Source of the DNA: Halomonas campaniensis
GTDB taxonomy: Bacteria > Pseudomonadota > Gammaproteobacteria > Pseudomonadales > Halomonadaceae
NCBI RefSeq assembly: GCF_014193375.1
Contig: NZ_JACHZF010000003.1
Location: 1-64,000, forward strand
Direction: 5' to 3'
Length of the DNA stretch: 64,000 bases
In this document: piece by piece, positions 25,719 to 34,970 of the stretch
Numbering within the stretch: position 1 is the stretch's first letter
How the letters are laid out: the number at the start of each line of letters is the position of its first letter
Made by a program: the position numbers and the translations under genes
Notes under the pieces: generated by a model
Databases searched by the model: none
The model's input: only the letters and a program-made list of their open reading frames with translations
Told to the model about the DNA's origin: nothing

Positions 25719-26869
25719 CCCAGGCCATCCCCCAGGACGAGCTGACGCCGCTCTTCCACGACATGATCTGCCGCTTCCTGGAGCAGGAGGTGGCGCCCCA
25801 CTACGAGGCATGGGAGGAGGCCGGCGAGCTGCCCCGCGCACTCTGGAAGCGCATGGGCGAGGCCGGGCTGCTGGGCATCGACATGCCGGAGCCGCTGGGG
25901 GGTGCCGGCGCCGACTTCGCCATCACCCAGCTGGTCATCGAGGAGATCTCGCGGCGCGGCTACGGCGGCCTGGCCAGCGCCTACAACATCCACGCCAATA
26001 TCGTGATGCCCTACCTGCTGCATATTGCCACCCCGGCCCAGCAGCAGCGCTGGTTGCCGGCCATGGCCAGCGGCGAGGTGATCGGCGCCATCGCCATGAC
26101 CGAGCCCGGTGCCGGCAGCGACCTGGCCGCCATGAAGACCCGCGCCCGGCGCACCGCCGATGGCTGGCGCCTGGACGGCAGCAAGCTCTTCATCACCAAC
26201 GGCCAGGTGGCCGACCTGGTGATCGTCTGCGCCAAGACCGACCCGGAGGCCGGCGCCAGGGGGGTCTCGCTCTTCCTGGTCGACACCACCCTGCCCGGCT
26301 TCTCCCGGGGCCAGCCGATCAGGAAGATCGGCCAGCACGCCAGCGACACCGCCGAGCTCTTCTTCGACGGCGTCGAGCTGCCCGCCGATGCCCTGCTCGG
26401 CGAGGAGGGCCGGGGCTTCGCCTACCTGATGCAGGAGCTCCCCCGGGAGCGCCTCGGCGTCGGCGCCCAGGCCCTGGGCGCCATGGAGGGTGCCCTGGCG
26501 CTGACACTGGAGTACGTCCAGGAGCGCCGCGCCTTCGGCCAGCGGGTGGGCGACTTCCAGAACACCCGCTTCACCCTGGCCGAGGTGCAGGCCGACATCG
26601 AGCTGGGCCGCGCCTACCTCGAGAAGTGCATGGCGCAGTATCGCCAGGGCGCCATGGGCCCCACCGAGGCTGCCATCCTCAAGCTGCGCCTCACCGAGAT
26701 GCAGTGCGCCACCGCCGATACCTGCCTGCAGCTGTTCGGCGGCTACGGCTACACCCGCGAATACCCCATCTCGCGCTTCTATCTGGATGCCCGGGTGCAG
26801 ACCATCTACGCCGGCACCTCGGAGATCATGAAGGAAGTCGTTGCCCGCTCGCTGCTGGGCAGGACCTGA
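25715..26869 (+). CDS. Acyl-CoA dehydrogenase
   Basis: A 384-residue FAD enzyme that introduces the alpha-beta double bond in acyl-CoA. It shows MTEPGAGSDLAAMKTRA (flavin and substrate loop), DGSKLFITNGQVADLVIVCAKTD, QLFGGYGYTREYPISRFYLDARVQTIYAGTSEIMKEVVAR with the catalytic Glu of TSEIMKE, and the flavin-contacting GGYGY. The start is GTG at 25715, overlapping the ligase stop as GTGA; no better ATG is available without losing the N-terminal helix. It is cotranscribed with ligase and thiolase genes as the first oxidation step. Confidence 0.92.
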   Translation: MTQAIPQDELTPLFHDMICRFLEQEVAPHYEAWEEAGELPRALWKRMGEAGLLGIDMPEPLGGAGADFAITQLVIEEISRRGYGGLASAYNIHANIVMPYLLHIATPAQQQRWLPAMASGEVIGAIAMTEPGAGSDLAAMKTRARRTADGWRLDGSKLFITNGQVADLVIVCAKTDPEAGARGVSLFLVDTTLPGFSRGQPIRKIGQHASDTAELFFDGVELPADALLGEEGRGFAYLMQELPRERLGVGAQALGAMEGALALTLEYVQERRAFGQRVGDFQNTRFTLAEVQADIELGRAYLEKCMAQYRQGAMGPTEAAILKLRLTEMQCATADTCLQLFGGYGYTREYPISRFYLDARVQTIYAGTSEIMKEVVARSLLGRT

Positions 26870-26884
26870 ATCAGGAGAGACACC

Positions 26885-28072
26885 ATGCGTCTGGATTCCG
26901 TTGTCATCCTGGGTGGCGCCCGTACCGCCATCGGCGGCTTCGGCGGCAGCCTGGCCGGCCTCGCCCCCCACGAGCTCGGCACCGTCACCGCCCAGGAGGC
27001 GCTCGCGCGCGCCGGCGTCGAGGCCGCGGCCATCGACCACGCCGTCTACGGCCATATCATCACCACCGGCCCCGAGGACGCCTACCTGGCGCGCCATATC
27101 GCCCGAGAGAGCGGCGTGCCCGACGAGGCCGGCGCCTTCAACGTCAACCGCCTGTGCGGCTCCGGGGTGCAGGCGCTGCTCTCCGCCGCCCAGCAGATCA
27201 CCCTGGGCGACAGCCGCCTGGCCCTGGCCGGCGGCGCCGAGTCCATGAGCCGCGGCGCCTACCTGCTGCCGCCCCAGGCGCGCAGCGGCCTGCGCATGGG
27301 TCACGCGGCGGTCACCGACCTGACCCTCGGCATCCTCAGCGACCCCTTCGGCAGCGGCCACATGGGTTGCACCGCCGAGAACATCGCCCTTCGCCACGGC
27401 CTCACCCGCGAGGCCGTGGACCGCTTCGCCCTGGAGAGCCACCACAAGGCGGCCCGGGCCATCGCCGAGAGGCGCTTCACCGAGCAGATCGTGCCGGTCA
27501 CCGTGCGCGAGGGGAAGACGGAGCGCCGCTTTGACCAGGACGAACACGTGCGCGAGGGCGTCACCCTGGAGGACCTGGCCCGGCTCCGGCCCGCCTTCCA
27601 GAAGGAGGGCATCGTCACCGCCGGCAACGCCTCGGGCCTCAACGACGGCGCGGCGAGCCTGGTGCTGGCCCACGCCGAGGAGGCCGAACGCCGCGGCCTG
27701 ACACCCCGGGCACGGCTGATCACCGGCACCGCCGCCGGGGTCGAGCCGCACCTGATGGGGCTGGGGCCGATTCCTGCCGTGCGCCGCTGCCTGGAGCAGG
27801 CAGGGCTCGCCATCGGCGATATCGACGTCATCGAGTCCAACGAGGCCTTCGCCGCCCAGGCCATGGCGGTGGCCGACGAGCTGGGCTTCCCGGCCAAAAG
27901 GCTCAACCCCAACGGCGGCGCCGTGGGGCTGGGTCATCCTGTCGGCGCCACCGGCGCCATCCTGGTGATCAAGGCGCTGGCCGAGCTGGAGCGCACCGGC
28001 GGCCGCTACGGCCTGATCACCCTCTGCATCGGCGGCGGCCAGGGCATCGCCCTGCTGATCGAGCGCTGCTGA
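26885..28072 (+). CDS. Acetyl-CoA C-acyltransferase (thiolase)
   Basis: A 395-residue thiolase carrying both catalytic cysteines: C91 in NRLCGSGVQALLSAA and C381 in CIGGGQGIALLI. It also has the His motif GLGHPVGATGA and NEAFAAQAMAV. It could run degradatively (3-ketoacyl-CoA cleavage) or as a PHB-type acetoacetyl-CoA thiolase. The context of ligase and dehydrogenase favours beta-oxidation. No enoyl-CoA hydratase or hydroxyacyl-CoA dehydrogenase gene is in the operon, so these steps must be supplied from elsewhere. GGAGA lies before the ATG. Confidence 0.92.
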   Translation: MRLDSVVILGGARTAIGGFGGSLAGLAPHELGTVTAQEALARAGVEAAAIDHAVYGHIITTGPEDAYLARHIARESGVPDEAGAFNVNRLCGSGVQALLSAAQQITLGDSRLALAGGAESMSRGAYLLPPQARSGLRMGHAAVTDLTLGILSDPFGSGHMGCTAENIALRHGLTREAVDRFALESHHKAARAIAERRFTEQIVPVTVREGKTERRFDQDEHVREGVTLEDLARLRPAFQKEGIVTAGNASGLNDGAASLVLAHAEEAERRGLTPRARLITGTAAGVEPHLMGLGPIPAVRRCLEQAGLAIGDIDVIESNEAFAAQAMAVADELGFPAKRLNPNGGAVGLGHPVGATGAILVIKALAELERTGGRYGLITLCIGGGQGIALLIERC

Positions 28073-28105
28073 AGGAACCCCGGACAACCACGAGGAGACA
28101 CGCCG

Positions 28106-29758
28106 ATGACCACCGTCAACCCCAGGATCCTGCCGCCCACGCCCTCAGCCACCAACCCGCCGCTGCTGATCGGCGAGCTGCTGGAGAGCGGCGTGCGCAT
28201 GGCCGGCGACAACCAGATCGTCTACCGCGACCTGGGCCGCCACAGCTACCGCCGCTTCCGCGAACGGGTGCACCAGCTCGCCCACCTGCTCAGTGCCCAG
28301 GGCGTGCGTGCCGGCGACGTGGTCGCCGTCCTCGACTGGGACAGCCACCGCTACCTGGAGGCCTTCTTCGCCATCCCCATGCTGGGGGCCATCCTGCACA
28401 CGGTGAACGTGCGCCTCTCGCCGGAGCAGGTCCACTACACCATGGAGCACGCCGAGGACGACTTCGTGCTCGTGCATCGTGACTTCGTGCCGCTACTGGA
28501 GGGGCTCCACGAGCGGCTGCCGCGCATTCGCGGCTACCTGCTCTGCCAGGAGGAGGAGGCGCCCCTCGAGACCCGCCTGCCCCTGGTGGGCGAGTACGAG
28601 ACGCTGCTGGCCGAGCAGCCCGGCCACTACGACTTCCCCACCTTCGACGAGAACGCGGTGGCCACGCTGTTCTACACCACCGGCACCACCGGCAACCCCA
28701 AGGGGGTCTACTTCACCCACCGCCAGCTGGTGCTGCACACCCTGGGCGAGGCCAGCACCTTCCAGGCGCCGGGGTTCGAGCTGCTCGACCGCGACAAGGT
28801 CTACATGCCGATCACGCCGATGTTCCACGTGCATGCGTGGGGCGTGCCCTACACCGCCACCCTGCTCGGCGCCACCCAGGTCTACCCCGGGCGCTACGAG
28901 CCGGAGATGCTGGTCAAGCTGCTGGTCAGCGAGAAGGTGGACTTCTCCCACTGCGTGCCCACCCTGCTCGGCATGGTGGTGGGCGCCGAGCCGGTCGCCT
29001 CGGGCCGTGTCGACCTCTCCGGCTGGAAGCTGCTGATCGGCGGCAGCCCCCTGACCCAGGCGCTGGCCCGGCGAGCCCATGAGCTGGGCATCGACACCCG
29101 CAGCGCCTACGGCATGTCGGAGACCTGCCCGCTGCTCACCGCCGACATCCTGCCCCGGGATATCGCCGAGGCCGACTTCGAGACCCAGCTGCCGTGGCGC
29201 TGCAAGGCGGGCGTGGCGGTGCCGCTGGTGCACCTGCAGGTGGTGGACGAGAGCGGCACACCGCTGCCCCAGGACGGCGAGAGCGTCGGCGAGGTGCGCG
29301 TCCGCGCCCCCTGGTTGACCCAGGCCTACTACAAGGAGACCACCCGCAGCGAGGAGCTGTGGCGCGACGGCTGGCTGCATACCGGCGACGTGGCCACCCT
29401 CGACGAGCGCGGCTTCCTGCAGATCCGCGACCGCATCAAGGACGTGATCAAGACCGGCGGCGAGTGGATCTCCTCCCTGGAGCTGGAGAACCTGATCGCC
29501 CAGTGCCCCGGCGTGGCCGAGGTGGCAGTGATCGGCATGCCCGACGAGCAATGGGGAGAGCGCCCCGCCGCCCTGGTGGTGCCCCTTGACCTCAACGCCC
29601 CGCCCACCGGCGACGAGGTGCTGACCTTCCTCAAGCAGTTCGTCAACGAGGGGCGCATCAACCGCTGGGCGCTGCCCTCCTCCATCCGCTTTGTCGACGA
29701 GATCCCCAAGACCAGCGTGGGCAAGCTGGACAAGAAGCGCATCCGCCAGGAAGCGTAA
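28106..29758 (+). CDS. Fatty-acid--CoA ligase (AlkK-like)
   Basis: A 550-residue AMP-forming ligase with all core motifs: LFYTTGTTGNPKGVYFTH, SAYGMSETCPLLT, DGWLHTGDVATLDERGFLQIRDRIKDVIKTGGEWISS and the C-terminal lysine in PKTSVGKLDKKRIRQ. The order MFHVHAWGVPYTATLLGA and VNVRLSPEQVHYTMEHAEDD resembles medium/long-chain acyl-CoA ligases of the AlkK group. It is the last gene of the operon, with GAGGAGA before the ATG. Two different ligases in one operon suggest either two substrates or activation of a released side product. Confidence 0.9.
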   Translation: MTTVNPRILPPTPSATNPPLLIGELLESGVRMAGDNQIVYRDLGRHSYRRFRERVHQLAHLLSAQGVRAGDVVAVLDWDSHRYLEAFFAIPMLGAILHTVNVRLSPEQVHYTMEHAEDDFVLVHRDFVPLLEGLHERLPRIRGYLLCQEEEAPLETRLPLVGEYETLLAEQPGHYDFPTFDENAVATLFYTTGTTGNPKGVYFTHRQLVLHTLGEASTFQAPGFELLDRDKVYMPITPMFHVHAWGVPYTATLLGATQVYPGRYEPEMLVKLLVSEKVDFSHCVPTLLGMVVGAEPVASGRVDLSGWKLLIGGSPLTQALARRAHELGIDTRSAYGMSETCPLLTADILPRDIAEADFETQLPWRCKAGVAVPLVHLQVVDESGTPLPQDGESVGEVRVRAPWLTQAYYKETTRSEELWRDGWLHTGDVATLDERGFLQIRDRIKDVIKTGGEWISSLELENLIAQCPGVAEVAVIGMPDEQWGERPAALVVPLDLNAPPTGDEVLTFLKQFVNEGRINRWALPSSIRFVDEIPKTSVGKLDKKRIRQEA

Positions 29759-29768
29759 AAGCGGTATG

Positions 29769-29908
29769 AGCTTTGACTGAAAAGCCGGCGAGCGAAGAAC
29801 AGACAAGGCAAAAATCGGCGAAAAGACGGAGTTTACAACTGTAAATGAGTACTTTGAGCTGATTTTTAACGCCGTTTGATCGAGCGCAGCCAGTTTTCGG
29901 ACAAAGCT
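29769..29908. repeat. Long imperfect palindrome (MITE-like intergenic element) between convergent genes
   Basis: The stretch reads nearly the same on both strands over about 140 bases. Ends are AGCTTTGACTGAAAAG and AGCTTTGTCCGAAAAC on the other strand; inner parts GGCAAAAATCGGCGAAAA and GGCGTTAAAAATCAGC correspond; the centre is TTTACAACTGTAAA. It fills the gap between the ligase and AraC genes and supplies the last bases up to the AraC stop. It may act as a bidirectional terminator. I recall similar AAAAATCGGCGAAAA...TTTAC palindromes as a widespread gammaproteobacterial repeat family. Confidence 0.75.
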
Positions 29909-30915
29909 TACCGGGGTACCGCCAGCGCCCGCCTGTAGGCGGCGGGGGTATCCCCGGTCCAGCCGCGGAATGCGCGGCTGAAGCAGGCCTGGTCCTGGAA
30001 TCCCAGCGACTCGGCCAGGGTCGTCAACGGCTGCTCGCTGCGGGTCAGCGCCTGGATGGCGAAGTCCCGCCGACACTCGTCCTTGACCGCCTGGAAACGG
30101 GTCCCCTCCGCCGCCAGGCGCCGCGAGAGGGTGCGCACCGACAGGTGCAGCGCCTCGGCCACCTCCGCCACGCTGGCCGAGTAGGCGCCGTGGCGGGTCA
30201 GGTGCTCGCGCACCCGGTGGGCGAGCAGACGCTCCTCGAAGGAGACATAGAACCAGTCCGCCGGGGCGCGCTGCAGGAAGGCGCCCAGGTGCTGCTTGGT
30301 CTGGCGGATCGGCTCGTCGAGCACCGCTCGATCGAAGTAGATGGCGGTCTGGGGACAGTCGAAGAGCACCCGGCCCGGATAGAAGTAGCGATAGTCGGCA
30401 CTGTGTGCAGGCTGGGGGTAGGCGCATTCCATCAGCAGCGGTGGAATCTTGCGGGCGATCATCCACGACGCGATGCCGTGGAGCAGCTTCAGCATCAGCT
30501 CGTGCACCAGGATGCGGCTGCCTGCCGGAGCGCAGTGTTCTACGAGGCCGATACGCACCCGCTCGTCGCCGTGGCTGACCTCGTAGCCGAAGTCATCCAG
30601 CAGGATGCGGAAGAACAGCCGATAGCGGTGGAGCGCCACCCTGAGGGTCGGCGCCTCCAGCAGGCTCAGGCAGAGCAGCTTGAGGGTGCCGCCACGCAGC
30701 GGCCGGGAGAAGAACCCCGGCGTCTCGTCATCGCACTCGTTGACCAGCAGGCGATAGAGGGTGGCAAACTGCTCCACGGTGACTCGCCCGTGCCGGGTGT
30801 CCAGCCAGCCCGGCGAGATGCCGGCGCGGCGCAGCAGGCTGCCGCGCTCGCGGTGAAGCTGTGGCACCCCCCGAAACAGCTCGCCGACAAAGTGTCTCGA
30901 CACCGTGACCGTCAC
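29908..30915 (-). CDS. AraC-family transcriptional regulator (OruR/ArgR-like, Arabinose_bd type)
   Basis: A 335-residue regulator with an N-terminal effector domain of the PF12625 type (about 20-215: RAGISPGWLDTRHGRVTVEQFATLYRLLV..., FAYGHPAHSADY-like segment at AYPQPAHSADYRYFYPG) and a C-terminal AraC pair of helix-turn-helices (about 235-330: SVAEVAEALHLSVRTLSRRLAAEGTRFQAVKDECRRDFA and LAESLGFQDQACFSRAFRGWTGDTPAAYR). It starts with GTG at 30915. It is convergent with the acyl-CoA operon and the probable activator of it. Its stop lies at the edge of the palindromic element. Confidence 0.88.
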   Translation of the reverse strand: MTVTVSRHFVGELFRGVPQLHRERGSLLRRAGISPGWLDTRHGRVTVEQFATLYRLLVNECDDETPGFFSRPLRGGTLKLLCLSLLEAPTLRVALHRYRLFFRILLDDFGYEVSHGDERVRIGLVEHCAPAGSRILVHELMLKLLHGIASWMIARKIPPLLMECAYPQPAHSADYRYFYPGRVLFDCPQTAIYFDRAVLDEPIRQTKQHLGAFLQRAPADWFYVSFEERLLAHRVREHLTRHGAYSASVAEVAEALHLSVRTLSRRLAAEGTRFQAVKDECRRDFAIQALTRSEQPLTTLAESLGFQDQACFSRAFRGWTGDTPAAYRRALAVPR

Positions 30916-31064
30916 TCTGCCCTCCCTTGGCCATCAGGCCGCATGCCCCGGCATGCCCTCGGTTATACGCTATCGCCTTGCCGGCTTCACTTCTCCGTGA
31001 GTCGCCTGTGGCGGCGCAACGTTCTGTGCCACCATGCCGGAGGGAACGCCACCGGGAACTCTCC

Positions 31065-31748
31065 ATGCTCGAATTTCGTCAGGTCCACAAGGCCTACGCC
31101 ACCCCCCAGGGGCCACTGACGGTGCTGGACGGCGTCGACCTGACCCTGGCGGCGGGGCAGAGCCTGGCGCTGATGGGCGAGTCGGGCAGCGGCAAGTCGA
31201 CCCTGCTGCACCTGGCGGCGGGGCTCGACCTGCCGGATGCCGGAGCGGTCACCCTGGCCGACCGGCCACTGTCGGCGCTGGCCGAACCCGACCGGGCCCG
31301 GCTGCGGCGCGAGGCGCTGGGCCTGGTGTTCCAGCAGTTCCACCTGATACCGAGCCTTAATGTGATCGACAACCTGCGCCTCCAGGCCCGACTGGCCGCC
31401 GTGGAGGACCCCGAATGGACCGCCGAGCTGGTGAGCCGGCTCGGCCTGGCCGGGCTGGAGAAACGCTACCCGGAACAGCTCTCCGGCGGCCAGCAGCAGC
31501 GCCTGGCCATCGGCCGTGCCCTGGCCCCGCGCCCCGCGCTGCTGCTCGCCGACGAGCCCACCGGCAACCTGGACGAGACCACCGCCGGCGACGTGCTGGC
31601 CCTGTTGCTGGAACTGGTACGCAAGACCGGCTGCGCGCTGCTGATGGTGACCCACAGCGCCCGTGCCGCCTCACCGCTCGATCGATGCCTGCTGCTGTCC
31701 AAGGGTCAGGTGGAAGACGTGACGGAGCGCGCCCATGACCCGTCGTGA
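31065..31748 (+). CDS. ABC transporter ATP-binding protein (LolD/MacB-type)
   Basis: A 227-residue ATPase with Walker A GESGSGKST at 38-46, FQQFHLIPSLNVIDNL (Q-loop of the LolD/FtsE/MacB group), signature LSGGQQQRLAIGRAL, Walker B LLLADEPTGNLD and MVTHSARAA (H-loop). DEPTGNLD is diagnostic of the type VII mechanotransmission ABC group, which works with FtsX-like permeases. The matching permease is two genes downstream. ATG at 31065 is chosen since homologues start at MLEF; it overlaps the next gene by 14 bases. Confidence 0.9.
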   Translation: MLEFRQVHKAYATPQGPLTVLDGVDLTLAAGQSLALMGESGSGKSTLLHLAAGLDLPDAGAVTLADRPLSALAEPDRARLRREALGLVFQQFHLIPSLNVIDNLRLQARLAAVEDPEWTAELVSRLGLAGLEKRYPEQLSGGQQQRLAIGRALAPRPALLLADEPTGNLDETTAGDVLALLLELVRKTGCALLMVTHSARAASPLDRCLLLSKGQVEDVTERAHDPS

Positions 31749-32418
31749 GGGGATATTCCGAGGCGGCATCGTGGTCGTGGTGGCCGTCAATGTCGTTGTG
31801 ATCTGGCTGGTCATGCAGCAGCTGGGGATGCCCGACTCGCTGTCGCCCGACGCCCTGTCACAGTGGCTCGGCGAGCGTGGCGCGCTGGGCCCCTTCCTGA
31901 TGATGGCGCTGATGGTGCTGGCGGTGGTGGTGGGCCCCATCCCCACCCTGCCGATCACCTCCGCCTCGGGACTGGCCTTCGGCATCCTCCCCGGCGTGGT
32001 GCTCTCGGTGATCAGCGCGCTCGGCGGAGCCATGATCGCCTTCTACCTGGCCCGCTTGCTGGGCCGCGACCTGCTCCGCGAACGCTTCCGGGACAATCCG
32101 CTGTTCGGCGCCCAGGGGTCGCAGCGGCTACTGTTCATCACCGTCCTTGTGACCCGCCTCGTGCCGATCTTTTCCTTCGCCCTGATCAGCTATGCCGCCG
32201 GCGTGACCGCCATCACGGCATGGCGGTTCGCGCTGGCCTCGTTGATCGGCATGCTGCCCATGACCCTGATATTCGCCAGCCTGGGGCACACCTTCCAGCT
32301 GCATCCGCTGCTCAGCGGCATGGCGGCGATCGCGATCCTCATCGCGATGACCCTGCTTCCCTGGTACCTGCGCCGCCATCGTCACTCGCGCCTGGCCCGC
32401 TGGCTCCACCTGGACTGA
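31735..32418 (+). CDS. TVP38/TMEM64 (DedA-superfamily) membrane protein
   Basis: A 227-residue inner-membrane protein with the family core GPIPTLPITSASGLAFGILPGVVLSVISALGGAMIAFYLARLLGRD and LVTRLVPIFSFALISYAAGVTAI. The R-[LF]-x-P segment (TRLVPIFSF) and the reentrant glycine-rich loop are typical of DedA/VTT proteins, which are linked to lipid scrambling and undecaprenyl or phospholipid transport. Unusually it sits between the ATPase and permease genes of an ABC exporter and overlaps the ATPase gene, implying a shared job in lipid or lipoprotein handling. Confidence 0.88.
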   Translation: MTRREGIFRGGIVVVVAVNVVVIWLVMQQLGMPDSLSPDALSQWLGERGALGPFLMMALMVLAVVVGPIPTLPITSASGLAFGILPGVVLSVISALGGAMIAFYLARLLGRDLLRERFRDNPLFGAQGSQRLLFITVLVTRLVPIFSFALISYAAGVTAITAWRFALASLIGMLPMTLIFASLGHTFQLHPLLSGMAAIAILIAMTLLPWYLRRHRHSRLARWLHLD

Positions 32419-32444
32419 CCCGACCCCGGAGTTTCCCCGCCCCC

Positions 32445-34970
32445 ATGCCCACGGCCCTGTCGACCCTGCTCTCCCACTATCGGCGCCACCCCGGCCAGCT
32501 GGTGATGCTGCTGCTCGGCCTCTGGGTAGCCAGCGCCCTGTGGAGCAGCGTCCAGGCGATCAACGCCTCGGCCCGGGACAGCTACGCCCGCGCCGAGGCG
32601 CTCTTCACCACCGGCCTGGACCGCCTGGAGCGCCGCGACGGCCAGTCGCTGACCCGGGAGGACTTCACCGCCCTGCGCCGGGCAGGGGTGCCGGTCTCGC
32701 CGATGCTGGAGGGCGAGCTGGAGGCTGCGGACGGCACCCGGCTGACGGTGATCGGCATCGACCCGCTGACCCTGCCCGGCGACAGTGCCTTCGCCACGGC
32801 GGGCAGCCTATCTTCAAGCCCGGGAGAGCTCACCGGCTTCCTGTCGCCCCCCTGGCAGACCCGGGTGGCCCCGGACACCCTGGCCGTTCTCGGCGTCGCC
32901 CCGGGCGATGCCGCAGGAAGCACGCCCGGGCTGAGCGCCGGGCGACGCCTGCCACCGCTGAGCCTGTCGCCCTCGCTGCCGCCGGACACCCTGGTGATGG
33001 ACATCGCCGCCGCCGCGGCCCTGCTGGAGAGCGGCGAGCGGATCAGCCGGCTGGTGGCGGCGCCCGGCGCGCTTGCCGAGGCCCCGGACGGGCTGGTGCT
33101 GACGCCCGCCACGACCCTGGCCTCGCCGGGCCAGCTCACCGAGAGCTTCCATCTCAACCTCACCGCCCTGGCGCTGCTGGCGCTGGTGGTGGGGCTGTTC
33201 ATCGTCCAGGCGGCACTGGGCCTCGCCCTGGAACAGCGCCTGGGGATGCTGCGCACCCTGCGCGCGCTGGGGGTGACCGGCCGCGCCCTGGTGGGCCTGC
33301 TGGCCCTGGAGCTGGTGATCCTGGGGCTGGCCGGGGCGCTGGCCGGCATCGCCAGCGGGGTCTGGCTAGCCCAGGCGCTGCTGCCCGACGTGGCGGCCAC
33401 CCTAGGCAGCCTCTACGGGGCGGGGGTCGGCGCCGAGCTGCGGCTGCCCTGGCACTACTGGCTGGGCGGGCTGGCGGTGACCCTGGGCGGCCTGCTGCTG
33501 GCCGGCTCCGGCGTGCTGTGGCGGGCGGCCCGGCTCAGCGTGCTCGACCTGGGTCAGGCCCAGGCGTGGCGGGCCGGCTTCCACCGCCAGCTGCGGCTGA
33601 TGGCCATGGCCGGCGGCCTGGCGGCGCTTGTCGGCCTGGCGCTGTGGGCCTGGCTGGCCCGCCTGCCGCCGGGCGAGGGGCTGCTGGCCGGCTTCGGCCT
33701 GGTGGCCGCCCTGCTGCTGGCCAGCGCCCTGTGGCTGCCGCCGGTGCTGGCCGCGGCCCTGGCCGGTCTGGCGCACCTGGCCCGGCGACGCCCGCTGGCC
33801 CAATGGGCGCTGGCCGACCTGCAGCTGCAGCTGCCGCGGCTGTCGCTGGCCATGATGGCCCTGCTGATCGCGCTCTCCGCCAACCTGGGGGTGGGCAGCA
33901 TGGTGGGCGGCTTTCGCCTCACCTTCCTCGACTGGCTGGACCAGCGCCTGGTCGCGGACCTCTACCTTCGCCCGCCGGCGGAGCGGTTCGACGAGGTTCA
34001 CGCCTGGCTCGGCGAGCATCCGGGGGTGGCCGAGCGGCTGGCCACGCGGCGCAGCGAGGCCATCCTGCTGGCGGCCGAGCGCGAGGGGGCCTCGCGGCGC
34101 CTGGAGCTGCCGGTCGGCCTCTACGGCATCACCCCCGGGGCGACCCTGATGCCCGCCTGGCCCCTGCGGGAGACCCTGGCGGGGCGCCAGGCGGCCTGGT
34201 CGGCGTTTGCGGCCGGCGACGCCTTCATCAACGAGCAGCTGGCCACCGCCGAGGGGCTCGCTCCCGGCGACCGCCTCACCCTGGCCGGTGCGGGCGCCCG
34301 CGGCGGAGCCCGCCAGACGCTGACCGTGGTGGCGGTCTACCCCGACTACGGCAACCCCCGCGGCGAGGTGCTGCTGGCCACGCCCCGGCTGGCCGAACGC
34401 TTCCGGGCGCCGCCAGGCTCGGTGGGCATCGTACTGGCGCCGGGCGCCGACGCGGATGACCTGCGCAATGCCCTCGCCGAACGCTTCGCGCTGGGCCGCG
34501 ACAGCCTGCTGGACCAGCGCGAGGTGAAGCGCGTTGCCACCGGCATCTTCGAGCGCACCTTCACCATCACCCGGGCGCTCAACGCCCTGACCCTCGGGGT
34601 GGCGGCCCTGGCGCTGCTGGCCAGCCTGCTCGCCCAGGCCCGCGAGCGACGGCGCCAGTTGGCGCCGCTGTGGGCGCTGGGCGTGCCCCGCGCCCGGCTG
34701 GGCCACCTCCAGCTGGCCCAGCTGGGCGGCGCGGCCCTGGCCACGGGCCTGCTGGCGGTGCCGCTGGGTATCGCCATCACCTGGGGGCTGGTGGCGGTGA
34801 TCAACGTGGCGGCCTTCGGCTGGCGCCTTCCGCTGCACGTCTTTCCCGGCGAGATCGCCCTGACCCTGGCCACCGCGGTGGCGGTGGCGCTGCTGGCCGC
34901 CGCGCTGCCCGTGCTGCGGCTGTGGCAGGCACCGCCCCGCACGCTGCTGGCCGAGGAGACCCCGTCATGA
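32445..34970 (+). CDS. FtsX-like ABC transporter permease (AttG/YbbP type)
   Basis: An 841-residue protein with the YbbP-like double FtsX architecture: an N-terminal helix (LVMLLLGLWVASALWSSVQAINASARDSY), a periplasmic domain, then membrane blocks around 240-460 (LNLTALALLALVVGLFIVQAALGLALEQRLGMLRTLRALGVTGRAL), a second periplasmic domain (about 480-690) and a C-terminal FtsX block (ALNALTLGVAALALLASLLAQARERRRQLAPLWALGVPRARL). Such permeases extract lipophilic cargo or lipoproteins from the inner membrane. ATG at 32445 is chosen for MPTALSTLLSHYRRHPGQL, a standard start. It overlaps the AttH-like gene by 4 bases. Confidence 0.9.
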   Translation: MPTALSTLLSHYRRHPGQLVMLLLGLWVASALWSSVQAINASARDSYARAEALFTTGLDRLERRDGQSLTREDFTALRRAGVPVSPMLEGELEAADGTRLTVIGIDPLTLPGDSAFATAGSLSSSPGELTGFLSPPWQTRVAPDTLAVLGVAPGDAAGSTPGLSAGRRLPPLSLSPSLPPDTLVMDIAAAAALLESGERISRLVAAPGALAEAPDGLVLTPATTLASPGQLTESFHLNLTALALLALVVGLFIVQAALGLALEQRLGMLRTLRALGVTGRALVGLLALELVILGLAGALAGIASGVWLAQALLPDVAATLGSLYGAGVGAELRLPWHYWLGGLAVTLGGLLLAGSGVLWRAARLSVLDLGQAQAWRAGFHRQLRLMAMAGGLAALVGLALWAWLARLPPGEGLLAGFGLVAALLLASALWLPPVLAAALAGLAHLARRRPLAQWALADLQLQLPRLSLAMMALLIALSANLGVGSMVGGFRLTFLDWLDQRLVADLYLRPPAERFDEVHAWLGEHPGVAERLATRRSEAILLAAEREGASRRLELPVGLYGITPGATLMPAWPLRETLAGRQAAWSAFAAGDAFINEQLATAEGLAPGDRLTLAGAGARGGARQTLTVVAVYPDYGNPRGEVLLATPRLAERFRAPPGSVGIVLAPGADADDLRNALAERFALGRDSLLDQREVKRVATGIFERTFTITRALNALTLGVAALALLASLLAQARERRRQLAPLWALGVPRARLGHLQLAQLGGAALATGLLAVPLGIAITWGLVAVINVAAFGWRLPLHVFPGEIALTLATAVAVALLAAALPVLRLWQAPPRTLLAEETPS

